DNA from: Climacium dendroides
Taxonomy: Eukaryota; Streptophyta; Bryopsida; Hypnales; Climaciaceae
Direction: 5' to 3'
Assembly: GCA_950106755.1 (NCBI GenBank)
Contig: OX467087.1
Span: forward strand, 13,520,047 to 13,584,046
Length of the DNA: 64,000 nucleotides
Part shown: piece by piece, positions 1 to 10,774 of the stretch
Layout: each line of letters opens with the position of its first letter
How positions within the stretch are numbered: the first letter of the stretch is position 1
Program-made: the position numbers and the translations under genes
Notes under the pieces: generated by a model
Told to the model about the DNA's origin: nothing
The model's database searches: none
The model's input: the letters and a program-made list of their open reading frames with translations, nothing else

Positions 1-135
1 TGAAAAAAAACCCAGTTTGTTCCAAAAAATAGATACAATTAGGTATTAATAATAATGTTCAAAAGTGTGCACACAAAAGAACCCTATTTGGATGAATATG
101 GAGGCCATAAAATAATGTATTTTACGATTTTTTTA

Positions 136-288
136 CACTACAAAAAAAACAGTAAATAAATGACTTGTCCATAGAGTCATTGTGGACAGCAGTGACTGCA
201 AAATGACTGCAAAATGACTACAAAACAACTATCGTTGTCCACAATGACTCTATGGATGAGTCATTTATCCACTGGTTTTTTTGTAGTT
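136..288. mobile_element. CACTA-like MITE with inverted ends
   Basis: The left end reads CACTACAAAAAAAACAG and the right end is a near reverse complement, closing with TTTTTTTGTAGT. The inner arms also pair: TGTCCATAGAGTCATTG near 166 matches CAATGACTCTATGGA near 242. The centre holds short direct repeats of the word TGACTGCAAAA. CACTACAA ends are typical of the CACTA superfamily. There is no room for a transposase, so this is a non-autonomous foldback copy. The right terminal base has diverged and I cannot define a clean 3-bp target duplication. Confidence 0.7.
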
Positions 289-3000
289 AGTAAGCACATG
301 TCTTCCTATTGTAGGAATTGACTACAAAAATTTCAACTTTAGACCATTAATTTTGTATACTCCCAAGTACTACAAACTCCTAAACCTTAAAGTTGACAAA
401 TTAGAAGAGTTGAATTCTAAATACAAAATGATTTTTTCTAATTTTCTAAAAAATAAAAAATATGATTATAATCAAATTAGCCATCTTCAATTAAAAATTT
501 CAAGTTCATAGGGTTCAAATGTCAAAAGTTTTAATAGAAAACAACTCTATCACTCTATATGTGATGTCAAATAGGACTAATCTTTCTTGCAATCATATAT
601 ATGTCAAACACCTTAAATATATGACTATTCATTGAAGAATAGAGTTAAATAGTTAAACACTATTTTCTTCTTCAGATTAGAATTGCAAAAACATTGACAT
701 TTAGAAAATAACCAATTCAAAAGGATTCCTTATTGAAAAGTCTTTTCCATCCAAAATTTATAATTAAAATAAATGTACATTGAGACTTAATCATTATAAC
801 ATTTTTTTATGACTATTGTCTATTCTATAATTCCATTATGATTTTTAGATTGAGATTACATCCTCAATCTATTGAAAAAATTGTAAGTATTCCCTTATAA
901 TCTTGAGGAATCTAAGTGTCAAAATCAAAATTACACAATACTTTGTATTTTTCCATTTAAGTTGTTTTTTTCAATTTTCAAATACAATTTGTAGTATATA
1001 TGTGGATCCTTTAGAATTTTATGTTAATCTATAAATTTGAATGTGTCATTGTAATAGTTGCAATTATACCACCTCGAGTAAAAATAGGTAATCTTGCATA
1101 GCAAAACAAACCTCTAAAAAATGGAACAAAACATTGAAGACTGATTTATCTTTTTAATTTCTCATAGAAAATATTTTTATTAACAGAAAAATCTTTTATT
1201 TGATAATTTGAATTATTGATGTGAAAGTTATGAAGAACCTTGTTCATTAGGTAATTTCAGCATCTAATTATTCCAAGTACTAACCTTGAAATGCAACATA
1301 ATCATTAAATATTTCTTGATTTCACCTTATTATACTACTTGAATTAAAAATAGCTAAGCTTGGTCACAAAAAAAATTCTAAAAAGCGAAACACAAGTTAT
1401 AGAATTTTTCTTCTCATAAAAAATGTTTTGGTCTACAAAAAATAATTTGATTTATTCCATTTGGATTATTGTTAAGAAAGTTATAAACAATCTTGTTTAT
1501 TAGCAAATAGCAATCTAAGCATCTAATCGAAAACAAATACACGAAGGATATGTTCTTTAACTCAACTTTCAAAATTATCCAATAAAAAGAGGTCTATATG
1601 GTTTAGATCATCTGCTTGAACAATTTCTTTGTTAGAATTGACTTGCTTTCATTGATTCCATTCTTCATTAGGGTTATTAATAATTTAGGTTTTCTTTCCA
1701 AAGCATCATGTACTTACCTCTATTAAATATTCTTTTAAAGAATCAAAATTGAGTTTGAATCTTTGAAAATTTTCTTCTAAATTCTCAACTCAATTTTCCA
1801 CCATGATTTATGTTACCTCAAAGAATTGTAGTACAAAATTTCAAGTTAAGAAGATTGAAAAACCTTAATAATATGTTCTACACAAAGAGAATGCTTGTTC
1901 ACCTCTTGTCTTGAATGCTTTCAAGATTCAATGAAGAAATTGCTCCTCAAGTATATTATAACAACATTTTCCATAGAAAGGGTTAAAATAGTTCTATATT
2001 GTACAACACCTTTCCTTTTCTTCCCTTCAATTATAATAGTACTTTTCATAGATATTAAGGTTATAATAGTATATTTTAAAATTATGTAATTTATTATCAT
2101 ACAATACAATATTTTGTTCACAATATTGAAGTTTCATATGATATTATATTGCACACAACGTACAATTTACTACACCATATTTTATGCATTAGTACTTTAT
2201 ATAGAAGTGAGCATTGTACAATATAGTAAAGCATTTGGTGAATTAACTCATTAAAGTCCAATGTCATTTTGAAGACCAAATGAATATTCTAGTAGACTCA
2301 AATGATTGCAATTCTTGTTATAATTTATTGAAATGTTCCTTCAAGCTATAAAATCACATTAGCAAATTAGCTACCTAAAGATATGATTTTTTTTCCAATT
2401 AGTTCACAAGAGGTAGGAGCAAAAGTTAAACAATCAAATTTAAAAATAATCAAACAAAGGCATTAGAAACAAATTTTTTTTCCTCATGGAGTATATTTTT
2501 TTCTATTTGAAAATTTTCAACTCATTTTCTTTGAATAAATTGTGACGGAAAAGTTATAGACCATTTTCTTGGTCCTAGTCATTTGAAGCTTTTTGTTAAG
2601 AGATAACATATTGACTCAATTTTTCCAAAAAATGGTTTACAAAGTTTAGTTTGCTTTCTAGAACCATCTGAATGTTAGATTTGCATATTTTTATTTCATT
2701 TTAGAACTATTAACATTTTATTTCTCTTTTCTAATTTGAACCTACATCTACTTAACACATCTTTAAAAGATGAAAACAAAATCATCATTCAACACTATAT
2801 TCATTAAAATGAGAGTTTTCCAAGAAAATGAGAGGTTCTAAATACATAGTTTTCTTTAAACATAGGTGATTTTGTTCTATACGGAGAGAGAAAAGCAATG
2901 CATCATTAGAAAAGAGTGTAAATATTGCAAGTCCATTATGAGAAGAATGGAATTTACCAATAATATCCATCAAATATACAAGTAATAGTGTGTACACTAT
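289..3000. other. AT-rich intergenic DNA, no gene seen
   Basis: Very AT-rich sequence with poly-A/T runs. The few open frames are under 75 codons and have no recognisable motif. I see no RNA gene, no intact transposon and no obvious tandem array. Confidence 0.6.
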
Positions 3001-3010
3001 GGAATGACAC

Positions 3011-3105
3011 TTTGGATTCTAGACTTTACAATAGCCTTTTATAAGGAATCCAAAATTACATTTGGATTCTAGACTTTACAGTAGCCTTTTATAAGGAACC
3101 CAAAA
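3011..3105. repeat. 50-bp tandem duplication with self-complementary ends
   Basis: A 45-bp word at 3011-3055 recurs at 3061-3105 with two substitutions, giving a 50-bp period. Each unit starts TTTGGATTC and ends GAATCCAAA, so each is a small inverted repeat. It lies about 100 bp beyond the end of the minus-strand gene. Confidence 0.9.
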
Positions 3106-3200
3106 TGTTATCATGGTCAACAATTGTTGATGTTCATCTATACATCTACATTGTATCAGATGATGTAGCTCATGCTCCGTAATAAGCATAATGTGCTTTA

Positions 3201-3920
3201 CTACTGTAACATACTCTTCAACTTCTCATATGCCTTCAATATTTCCGGTCCTCTACTATACCCAGTACAAATTGCGGACCGCTCTCGAATGATGTCCCAC
3301 CTTTGCTTCTTCAAGGACCTTTCTTCCGCAGCATCCCATAAACGATGGCTCCCTTCTAGTCGGGACTCTCCACTAAGACTTGAGCGTTGACGTTTTGGAA
3401 CATTCAAGTATCTGCGTCTATGAATTGGAGGTAGTGGAACCTCCGGTGTGGTCGCCTCTGCAATATACATGGAAGAGCTCCGAGATCGCTTCGTTTGGAC
3501 ACCTTCCGTCAGTGGAGGAAGGCGTGGAAGAGAGGAGGCAATATCTGGACGCACTTGGCAAATCTCACTTGGAATGCCTAAAGTCACATTTGTTCCAATG
3601 TGTGGACAACCTTCTTCCCCGTAAAGCTTTCTTTGAGTCATTCGATCAGAAGTAGACGGCAAAGCACGTTGGCCAACGGATCGCAGCGGCGACGGGGAGC
3701 AAGAAAGCCGCGGATGCGTCCTACCACTCGGAGGACTGTCAACCACGTTGTCCTCAATAGGCTTCGTCGAGAAATTCATGGTGGAATTTGCAGTAGCGGC
3801 CGAACACAATAAATTTCCAGTGCTGAGAATGATGTATTGCCCATAGTCTAAGATGGAGTCAGCAGAAGCTGCACAAGCGAATCCACCTTTCGGAACATGG
3901 GCCTCTGAAGTTCTCATCAT
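3201..3920 (-). pseudogene. Exon 6: unrecognised C-terminal exon
   Basis: Acceptor CTTTGCTTGATAG precedes ATGATGAGAAC at 3920, and the frame is open for 239 codons to TAG at 3201. It is Arg/Ser/Pro-rich, with a helical-looking tail (EILKAYEKLKSMLQ). I recognise no domain. The ATG could also be a true start, making this a separate small gene. The 270-bp intron before it holds one perfect palindrome (4085-4105). Confidence 0.4.
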
Positions 3921-4084
3921 CTATCAAGCAAAGAAAGCCACAGATTGAAGAAGAACATAATTCAAATTGAGAAAATACTGCCGCGTAATACACAGACCAA
4001 ACAATATAAGAACTAAAACACAAGACAACACCCAGCAAAAAGCTCAAAAGAACTTTGACATGTATATCAACCAAGCATGTGCTG

Positions 4085-4105
4085 TTTAGGTCGGACCGAC
4101 CTAAA
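4085..4105. repeat. Palindrome copy in intron 5
   Basis: A perfect 21-base palindromic core: TTTAGGTCGG, centre A, then its reverse complement. It sits inside the intron between the HAD exon and the last exon. Confidence 0.9.
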
Positions 4106-4191
4106 CTGCACAAGTTGAAACGAATGAAGTGGATCACACAACATACTGGAACAAAGCAGTTCAAACATATCACACACAAAACTGATATCGC

Positions 4192-4926
4192 TTAAACGTT
4201 CTGAATGGATTCATTCAATCCACCAGTCTTTTCCTTGAATGCCTTCAAATCTTGGTCTCGAGCTATGTGTAAACGTTGAAACCAAGGAAGCAAAACATCA
4301 AAAAGAAAGGAGTCCCATGGACCATTTCCTCTATAACTCCACGCATCAGGTAGTATGACATTATGAGGCTTGTTCATTATATGCTTCACAGGACTGTCAT
4401 CTACAATGACAGTATTGTCAGACGAGAAGCTTCCTCTTCTATCTTTAAATAACCGGTCTAGATTTTTGAGGAATAAGTCCTTGTCCGTTCCTGGTACTTT
4501 GAAATAGGTCAACCTTTCCGATCTATCTCTTTGTTTTCGTGTTTGGCAGGAATCCTGCCCAAGTATTTGGGAAGGCGGCAGTCCGTCTCGGAAAAGATAT
4601 TGAGAAATCAGTTCAGTGGTAGACTTCTTCATAGAACTCCACACTGAAACTGTTGCAAATTTTTGAAGCTCTGTAAGGAAATTAGAGCAATGAGGCCGCA
4701 CCCACACAACCTTGGGTCCGACTACTGCGGGCTCAGTTGCGGAGTGCGGCTGCGATAAGTCTCTCAATTTTTTGTGCGACAATCCCTTGGACTTCCAATC
4801 TTCGCAGACACATAGAATGCCATTTAGGTCTAGGACAACATTGATCCACTTGTCCGCCACCCTGGACCTGAATGGACGAACGACGCCCTCTGAAGTCCCT
4901 CCACGACGACATGGAGGACCAGATTC
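4192..4926 (-). pseudogene. Exon 5: FCP1/SCP-like HAD phosphatase domain
   Basis: Acceptor ACAATAG precedes 4926 and the frame is open to TAA at 4192. The domain resembles FCP1/SCP/NLI-interacting-factor phosphatases: VVLDLNGILC (motif I, DLNG at 4830-4819), VSVWSSM (motif II region) and VIVDDSPVKHI (motif III, near 4390-4412), ending in DSFLFDVLLPWF. Family members use DxDG(T/V), where the first Asp is the nucleophile and the second the acid/base. Here the second is Asn, so activity is probably lost or reduced. Members act on phospho-Ser/Thr such as the RNA polymerase II tail; a substrate here is unknown. If read as a separate gene, no ATG lies in frame at its 5' end, which favours it being an internal exon. 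Confidence 0.6.
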
Positions 4927-5000
4927 CTATTGTCAAAAGGAATAGAGCGAGGACAGTTAACATTCTGCAACTCCTCTTTTTGTCGATACTACAATGATAC

Positions 5001-5239
5001 GAATTCCAGAACCCGTGGACAATAGGGAAATGAACATATCTGCTGCTGAGAGGACTCAACAGGAACATCAGGTTCAGCCTCAGGTTGAATGTCAGTCGTA
5101 GCCACCTTCTTCAATTCACTTTGAGGAGGTCCTAGCACCGGCATTTCATCAAGGGCAACAAACTCATTTTCCAACACAGGAATTGATGGTGCTACAGAAG
5201 AAGCGCGAGTTGTACAAACATTGAAAGCATTCTGAAGCC
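5001..5239 (-). pseudogene. Exon 4: short linker exon
   Basis: A strong acceptor (CTTAATTCTTCTATTGCAG) precedes 5239. The exon enters in phase 1, matching the end of exon 3, and leaves in phase 0 at GTATCA (GTTCTG a few codons earlier is an alternative in the same phase). The 80-odd residues are Pro/Glu-rich with no recognisable domain. Confidence 0.45.
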
Positions 5240-5477
5240 CTGCAATAGAAGAATTAAGATAGAATGTTGTGTAAGACAATGATATATTACAGCCTCAACA
5301 AATGAGTGTTAAAATACAAAATTGATTACAAAATTTGGAACTCCATGGTTCAGTCCACTAGAAGTTCTCGTGTCCATAAAAAAACTATGTACACTATATC
5401 TACAAATGCAGCTCTAGAATACACATCAGCTCGAGTCGAGCTACAACAAATGACATCGAGTGATTACTTGGCACAAC

Positions 5478-6528
5478 CTGTTGGTGGATCATTGGCGCGG
5501 TCGGTGGTACTCCCGGGCACTACCCCTTCTGGATCCACAGACAAGTTCTGCCCACTATCACACTGCTGATCTCCCTTGGATATCCCCTCGCTTGCAGCTT
5601 GTGCGCCCTCCAAGGTCGATGTGACGTTCTTGGGCGATGAGGAACTTTGACCTCCACGTGTTTCTCTCACAGGAATAGGCGGAGGGATAAAATCCGGAGG
5701 CCCCGGTGGAAGAGGCGGAGTCGCAGCAGCATCCCTCTACGGAACGGAGACAGCACTATCATTGGATCCTGATGGGTTGTTTCCAATGAAGAGCTGCTGC
5801 GAAGCTGTTGGTGGTGGAAGCGTGGCAACAGGTTGGGCTTGATTTCTGTCCAAGTACGCTTGCCACATTACCTGATTATGCTCACGCTCCTCCCTATTCA
5901 ACCTTTGTTCCTCTAGGAAGGCCTGTGCTAGACCCGCAAAGTTTTTAGTTGATTCTTTTTGGAACTCTAAATTTTCTTCCCGGTCTTTCTTTTGTTCGCG
6001 CCTGATTTCCTCTTGTTGCTTCAAGACCACCGCCAGCGACATCGACAAGGCCTGCATATGGTCCACCTTCTTTTTTTTAGCAGGCCTAGTTCTGGAAACC
6101 GGAGTTTCAGCATCAACAGGTTGGACTGCCGTGTTCTGCAGCCCTGTTGAGCTTGACGACCCTAAATTGGTCTGCGATGCACGAGCACCTAGCGTGGTGA
6201 TTTCGTCAAACACGTTGTAATCCCCCGCAATGTCTTCTACGTCGAAGTCATCATCTTCCTCCTCATTTTCATCTTCCTCGACGTCTTCCTCCATGCGCCT
6301 CTTCCCCCGGTTTTGGCCAGGCGAGGCATCAGTCTCCGAGCGACCCCTTGGTCTGGTCGAATCAGGGTTGGACTGTGACTCACGTTGAGTCGATACAATG
6401 TCTTCATCAACAGCATATGAGGAGTCGAGGAAGTCATCCTTGTCCAACGATAAACCGACCGTGGCAATATTTTGCCAGATGTTTGTTTCGCAATCCGGGA
6501 CAACAGCGAAAACATCTACCCAGCTCAT
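5478..6528 (-). pseudogene. Exon 3: acidic, coiled-coil region
   Basis: The acceptor GGCTGCAG lies immediately before ATGAGC, so this methionine is internal, not a start. The exon has an acidic block (EEDVEEDENEEEDDDFDVED), then a basic PAKKKK stretch that could be a nuclear localisation signal, then about 70 residues of Glu/Gln/Lys/Arg-rich heptads (KQQEEIRREQKKDREEN) that predict a coiled coil. A TAG at 5739-5737 interrupts it; the same frame continues Pro-rich to the donor ACAG|GTTGTG at 5478. The acid block plus coiled coil suggests a protein-interaction region in the nucleus, which is inference. Confidence 0.5.
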
Positions 6529-6575
6529 CTGCAGCCAAACACAGCATGCAGAATCTCAGAGTTACTGACTTGCAA

Positions 6576-6788
6576 TTTAGGACGGTCCGACCTAAACAAC
6601 ATCCAAGGAACACAGGCTAGGATAGGAAAATAGGCTATTATGACAATTAATCATTGAGTTTCAGACTATCTATGCATTTTAGGGCGGTCCTCCCTAAACT
6701 GCAACCAGGATCTAGAAATTGTTCATTTACTACAAGTAAGTAGTAAGCATCAAGTGCAGGTTTGCAGTTTAGGTCGGTCCAACTTAAA
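6576..6788. repeat. Three palindrome copies in intron 2
   Basis: Cores at 6576-6596, 6678-6698 and 6768-6788 have the form TTTAGGNCGG plus complement, spaced about 100 and 90 bp. The first is perfect; the other two have one to three mismatched pairs. The copy at 6768 begins 17 bases after the splice donor on the minus strand. Confidence 0.9.
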
Positions 6789-6806
6789 TTGTAGCGATGT
6801 ACTTAC

Positions 6807-8159
6807 CAGTGCAACACATGTCAATTTGCTCCCAGCAAAAACAGAGAATACGCTTGACCCCGGATGGCAGAACTTCTTAATGATCCCAAGGTAGAATTCC
6901 ATTCGCAGCTCCATAATATACATTCTAAACGGTAGCTCATTGTACCTCTTAGATTCTTTATAAGTGATTGTATCCGAAGCTCGAAATTCCGGTTCAATCC
7001 GGACCTGCGTTGGCAGGTCTCTGCTTTGGAAAAAAATGAGCAGTACTTTCCTCAGCACCCTTGCCGAATTCGCTGGGAGATCATAAAGTCTCTCATTTTT
7101 CGCTGGGTAGTAATCAGAGAAACTCCGATTATATGTGCATAAGACCTCATTTTTCTCAACGAACCCGAGGACTTGAGATAAGTCGGTCTCGTCCTCGACG
7201 ATGAACAACCAGGTCTTGACTTCTTCAAGCAGAGGTTCCTTTATTTGCTGCTGAGACATTAGTACTTCCAAGAAGAACGGCTTCTCCATCGTGGAGCTCT
7301 CCTTCTCCAGCACTCCGGAAATCGATTGAAAATCGATCACTCCCAAACCGATCAAGCTCGCTGTCTCCGGCGTCCAAACATTCGCCGGCCAGTTCTCGTG
7401 TGTGTTGTAACGTATGCTGTAAGGACGCAAATGTGCGACCGACGAAGGAATGCGAAATTGGTTCTTCTTTTCCAGAAAGACTTTGAAGAAGGTCTCTATC
7501 TTCGGATCGATGGTTGCTGTTGTCTTATTTCTCCCTCAGGTTTGCTTAGTCATCGAAAAATATGCCTCACCCGGCCTTTCAAGCAACAGATTCATCGTTG
7601 CACTAGTGAAGCAGCGGCTCCTCTTGAACTGTCACCAGTTCTCCGGAATGAGCTCATTCCTTGCATTGAACAAGTTGAGTTCTGGACAGATCAGGTGAAT
7701 CTCTTTTTTCACCTTCTTCTCCCGCTTCACTCTCTCCACCCATTCCTTGGCGCTGTAGCAGTCTTGTACGACCGTGGACACCGGTTTGATTGTCACTTTC
7801 GGATATGGGTGGTGGCGACTTGGTCCGGAGCGATTGAGAATGTGCTTCGCTAATCTCTTCATATCGTCGTAGCTGAGATTTCCAAGGGGCCTGAAGAAGT
7901 CTCTGCTCATTGCGCAACTTTCTTGTTTCCAGTTTTCCTTCTCATTGAACTTCATCTTCGTCTCTGGATCGATGAGCTCCCCGTGTGCAGCACTGATGAT
8001 AACTTCGCTCCAAACCTCGTAAACGTCGTCGGGCGCAGAAATTATTTTCAGTTCGTTTGTAAGCTTCAGCTTTTCGTCTGCACCCTTCTTCTTTGAGATC
8101 GTGAAGCTTTTATTTACGTCAATCATGGCGAATCTGAGATTAACTACCTTTTCAAAACT
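6807..8159 (-). pseudogene. Exon 2: unrecognised middle region with two stops
   Basis: Acceptor TGCAG at 8160 and donor CACTG|GTAAGT at 6807 bound 451 codons in phase 0. Open coding sequence runs on both sides of two TGA codons (7634-7632 and 7538-7536), so the stops look like single substitutions in one exon. The first part is Lys/Glu-rich (for example SKKKGADEKLKL). The second part holds a compact domain with the word FVEKNEVLCTYNRSFSDYYP, which I cannot assign to a family. The 3' intron carries three copies of the palindrome. Confidence 0.5.
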
Positions 8160-8263
8160 CTGCACAAGGATTGACTAGATTCATTAACTTGTGATCTTAT
8201 CATAAACTACACTGCAGAAGGAGCTCTTTCAGAGAGCAAGTACAAAACTGTAAGCATATGCAG

Positions 8264-8284
8264 TTTAGGGCGGTCCGCCCTAAA
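8264..8284. repeat. Palindrome copy in intron 1
   Basis: A core of TTTAGGGCGG, centre T and CCGCCCTAAA, preceded by GCAG on the + strand. On the minus strand it starts only seven bases after the GTAAAC donor of the 132-bp intron. Confidence 0.9.
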
Positions 8285-8292
8285 ATGTTTAC

Positions 8293-9741
8293 CTTGTACT
8301 TTTGCGTTAGCGCAGTATGGGCTTTGCCTCGTTTCGAGGGTCCACCAGTTTTGTCTCCTTTCGGTGGTGCCGGTCTTCCCATGGAAACCCACACAATCCT
8401 TGCTCCCAAGATATTTGTTGCCCAAAATGGCGTAGCGGGCTGAAAGTGGTTGGTTCGATTATAGTATGCGGAGATTGTCCTCAACATCTCCTTATCGAGT
8501 GACCAAACCACGTAGCATTTCCAAGTTCTGAAGTGTTTCTTCACTTCTTCGTTCACCATGCTTTCCTCTTGCATCATCAAGTGGCTTGCAGCTACGCTGT
8601 GCTGGCCATTGATGATGTAGAAGTCTCCGTCCATCACCTCCTCCCATCGAGGTGGATCTCTTTTGCCTTTTGGCAAGACCGGTGTGACGCAAAGAGTCTG
8701 CTTCACGCTCTTGTCCGGCATGTTGACAAGATAATGGAGCATTTCTTTAACAATTGTGTCCTCCTTCACGCGTATGTTGAGTTCGGCAGGTGCCTCCTTC
8801 AATTTTCTAATTGGCAGCTCTTTCTTCTCACCAACTCCGTAGATAAACGCGGTGGAGTACTTCTCCCAGAAGTTCTTGTACAGAGCGCTTATATCTTTGT
8901 AGTTTGGCTTCCGCTCTGTCTTGAGGGCTTCCGGAACGACATTCATTTCTTCGAGATAGCTTGCCGACTCCACGCCTGACTGCTCCGATGTCCTCTCGAC
9001 TACCTTCCTTGCTGACCCAGATGCCAGCGGACTACTTTGAGGTGTTGTCGTTGGAGATGGTGGGGGCTTTCTGTTTTTCTTGCCTTTACTTTGTGACCCA
9101 CCAGCCTTTTTCCCCGTTGATGGCTGACCTTCATCTTGAGTAGCTGTCTCCACGGATACCGTTCGTGGAGCCATGAAGGATCTTTGCATTGCCATCTTTT
9201 CCTTGATGACTACAAAGGAGTTCATCAGGAGCGTGATCTTTGTGCATAGTCTGCTTCCCGTCAGTGGACTTCCGTCCATGTTGTGGTACTCGCCATTGTC
9301 TATTTTGCGCTCCAACTCTTTGATCTCTGAACTGTATGGTGTTGGCTCTAGACTCTCCAAGAATGGTGATATGTTGAACCAAATCTTCTCTGAGTTCAAG
9401 AGTAATGTGAAGTGGTACTGATTGCCCGCTGGGAATTCGATGTTGGTGGTGACGCAGTGAATTTTGATGTTTGGGAATTTATCCATAGACACCCGCTTCA
9501 CTTTCTCGTCAAATGAGATCGGGAGATACGCCTTGGAATTTCGGTACTTCATGTTGAAGTGCATGTTGTCTGTATGGGGCACCATCTTCAGACACCACGC
9601 GTCCACCTCTTTTGGATTTTCAAACTCCCACCAGTCCCCTTCTATCATATCCTCGTCTACATTTGGACTTTCTTCTTCGACATCCTCTACTCTTTTGAAG
9701 TGCGCCTTGAGTTGATCCATGTATTCCTCCATTCTGAGCAT
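8293..9741 (-). pseudogene. Exon 1: N-terminal module with DGQHR/ParB-like motif
   Basis: The first in-frame ATG is at 9741 and the exon encodes 483 residues, uninterrupted. An acidic start is followed by an unrecognised folded-looking region. About residues 205-245 are Lys/Pro/Ser-rich and probably disordered. Near residues 370-382 comes DGDFYIINGQHSVAAS, which resembles the DGQHR or ParB/sulfiredoxin-fold signature, with Ser in place of the usual Arg. A region with conserved-looking Trp and Tyr residues follows, and the exon ends at the donor AAG|GTAAAC. In the known families that motif marks ParB-fold nucleases or ATPases and DndB-like proteins. A link to nucleotide or DNA binding here is inference from the motif alone. 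Confidence 0.55.
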
Positions 9742-9771
9742 GGACAACTACAATTCAGTCTATTGTTGCGG

Positions 9772-9939
9772 TTTAGGACGGACCGAGCTAAACTGTTGCT
9801 AGACGTAGACGCACATTTTTCTTGTTGATCTTTATTAAGTCAATTTTGATTGCGCCCTTATTTATTTTTGATTTGGTAGTCTTCTGTTTGCTGCCTACGT
9901 TTCTCTATTAGTCTGCAGTTTAGGGCGGTCCGCCCTAAA
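9772..9939. repeat. Two palindrome copies upstream of exon 1
   Basis: Cores lie at 9772-9792 (imperfect) and 9919-9939. The second is a perfect 29-base palindrome when GCAG/CTGC is included (9915-9943). They lie 30 and 180 bp upstream of the ATG at 9741, in the likely promoter or 5' UTR. Confidence 0.9.
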
Positions 9940-10117
9940 CTGCTGGGATTATTCTTTGGTTTGTAAGCATTATTGTTTAATTAGTAGAAGAGGCGTTGAG
10001 TTTTAGAAGTATTTTATCTACCAATCATCACTGAAATTGTTTAATGTGTCTGATTTCATTAATCATTTTATGGTAATGTCTATGCTTCTGTCGTCAGTGT
10101 AGTGCTTTGGAGTGCAG

Positions 10118-10553
10118 TTTAGGGCAGTCCATCCTAAATTGCGCGTGGTCTATATTCTCGTTTCATATATCTAGCATATATATAGGGTTGATCAATTTTC
10201 AATATCAACAAAGAGGCAGTTTAGGGCGGTCCGTCCTAACTTGCACATGGACTATATTTTTTATTTTACAGCGTAGCATATGCATAGGGTTCATCAATTC
10301 TCGTGATTTACAGAAATGCAGTTTAGGACGGTCCGCCCTAAATTGTGCATGGACTACATTTTTGATTCCTTACCGAGTTAGCGTAGCTTATATGTAGAGT
10401 TGATCAGTTCTCATTATGAACAAAAATTCAGTTTAGGATGGTCCTCACTAAATTGCGCATGGACTACATTTTTATTTCTCAGCGTAGCATATATATAGGA
10501 TTGATTAATTCTCATGATCTTCAGAAATGCAGTTTAGGACGGTCCGCCCTAAA
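10118..10553. repeat. Five-unit tandem array of ~102-bp units, each with one palindrome
   Basis: Cores are at 10118, 10220, 10322, 10432 and 10533, spaced 102, 102, 110 and 101 bp. The spacers are alike too: each has GCATGGACTA(C/T)ATTTTT after the palindrome and TAGCATAT..ATAGGGTTGATCAATTCTC before the next. So this is a true tandem array, and the palindromes within it are the best-kept part. It is upstream of the minus-strand gene. Confidence 0.9.
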
Positions 10554-10710
10554 TTGCAAACGTTCTATTTCTGACTTTACACTCAATACCCGCTTTATAC
10601 CCGGGGATATCTAGGTGATACCCGCCTAAGACCCGCAGATATCATAGTCATATCCGTTAAATTCTATGCGAGGGTTAACACGTTCTTCAACTGTAAAGCA
10701 TGATAATTAG

Positions 10711-10774
10711 AACCCTAAACCCTAAACCTCAAATCCTAAACCCTAAACCCTAAATCCTTAAACCCTTAAACCTG
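10711..10774. repeat. Interstitial telomere-type repeat, (CCCTAAA)n
   Basis: About eight copies of CCCTAAA, several degenerate (CCTCAAAT, CCTTAAAC), directly after the palindrome array. The C-rich strand is on +, the same orientation as the tracts in the Penelope-like element. This looks like an internal relic, not a chromosome end, because ordinary sequence continues on both sides. Confidence 0.9.

Larger units (their letters stand above)
3201..9741 (-). pseudogene. Six-exon repeat-associated gene: DGQHR-like motif, coiled coil, FCP1-like HAD domain
   Basis: Hand-built model on the minus strand: exons 9741-8293, 8159-6807, 6528-5478, 5239-5001, 4926-4192 (or 4197 if spliced on) and 3920-3201. 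The joins preserve reading phase: 0, 0, 1, 0, 0. Donors include GTAAAC, GTAAGT, GTTGTG and GTATCA; acceptors follow pyrimidine-rich stretches. The product would be about 1,850 residues. Three in-frame stops break it: TGA at 7634-7632, TGA at 7538-7536 and TAG at 5739-5737. Palindromes of the 29-base family lie in introns 1, 2 and 5 and upstream, never in exons. I read it as a decayed mobile-element or multicopy-family gene. Several adjacent genes instead of one is possible, and exon 6 is the least certain member. Confidence 0.55.
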
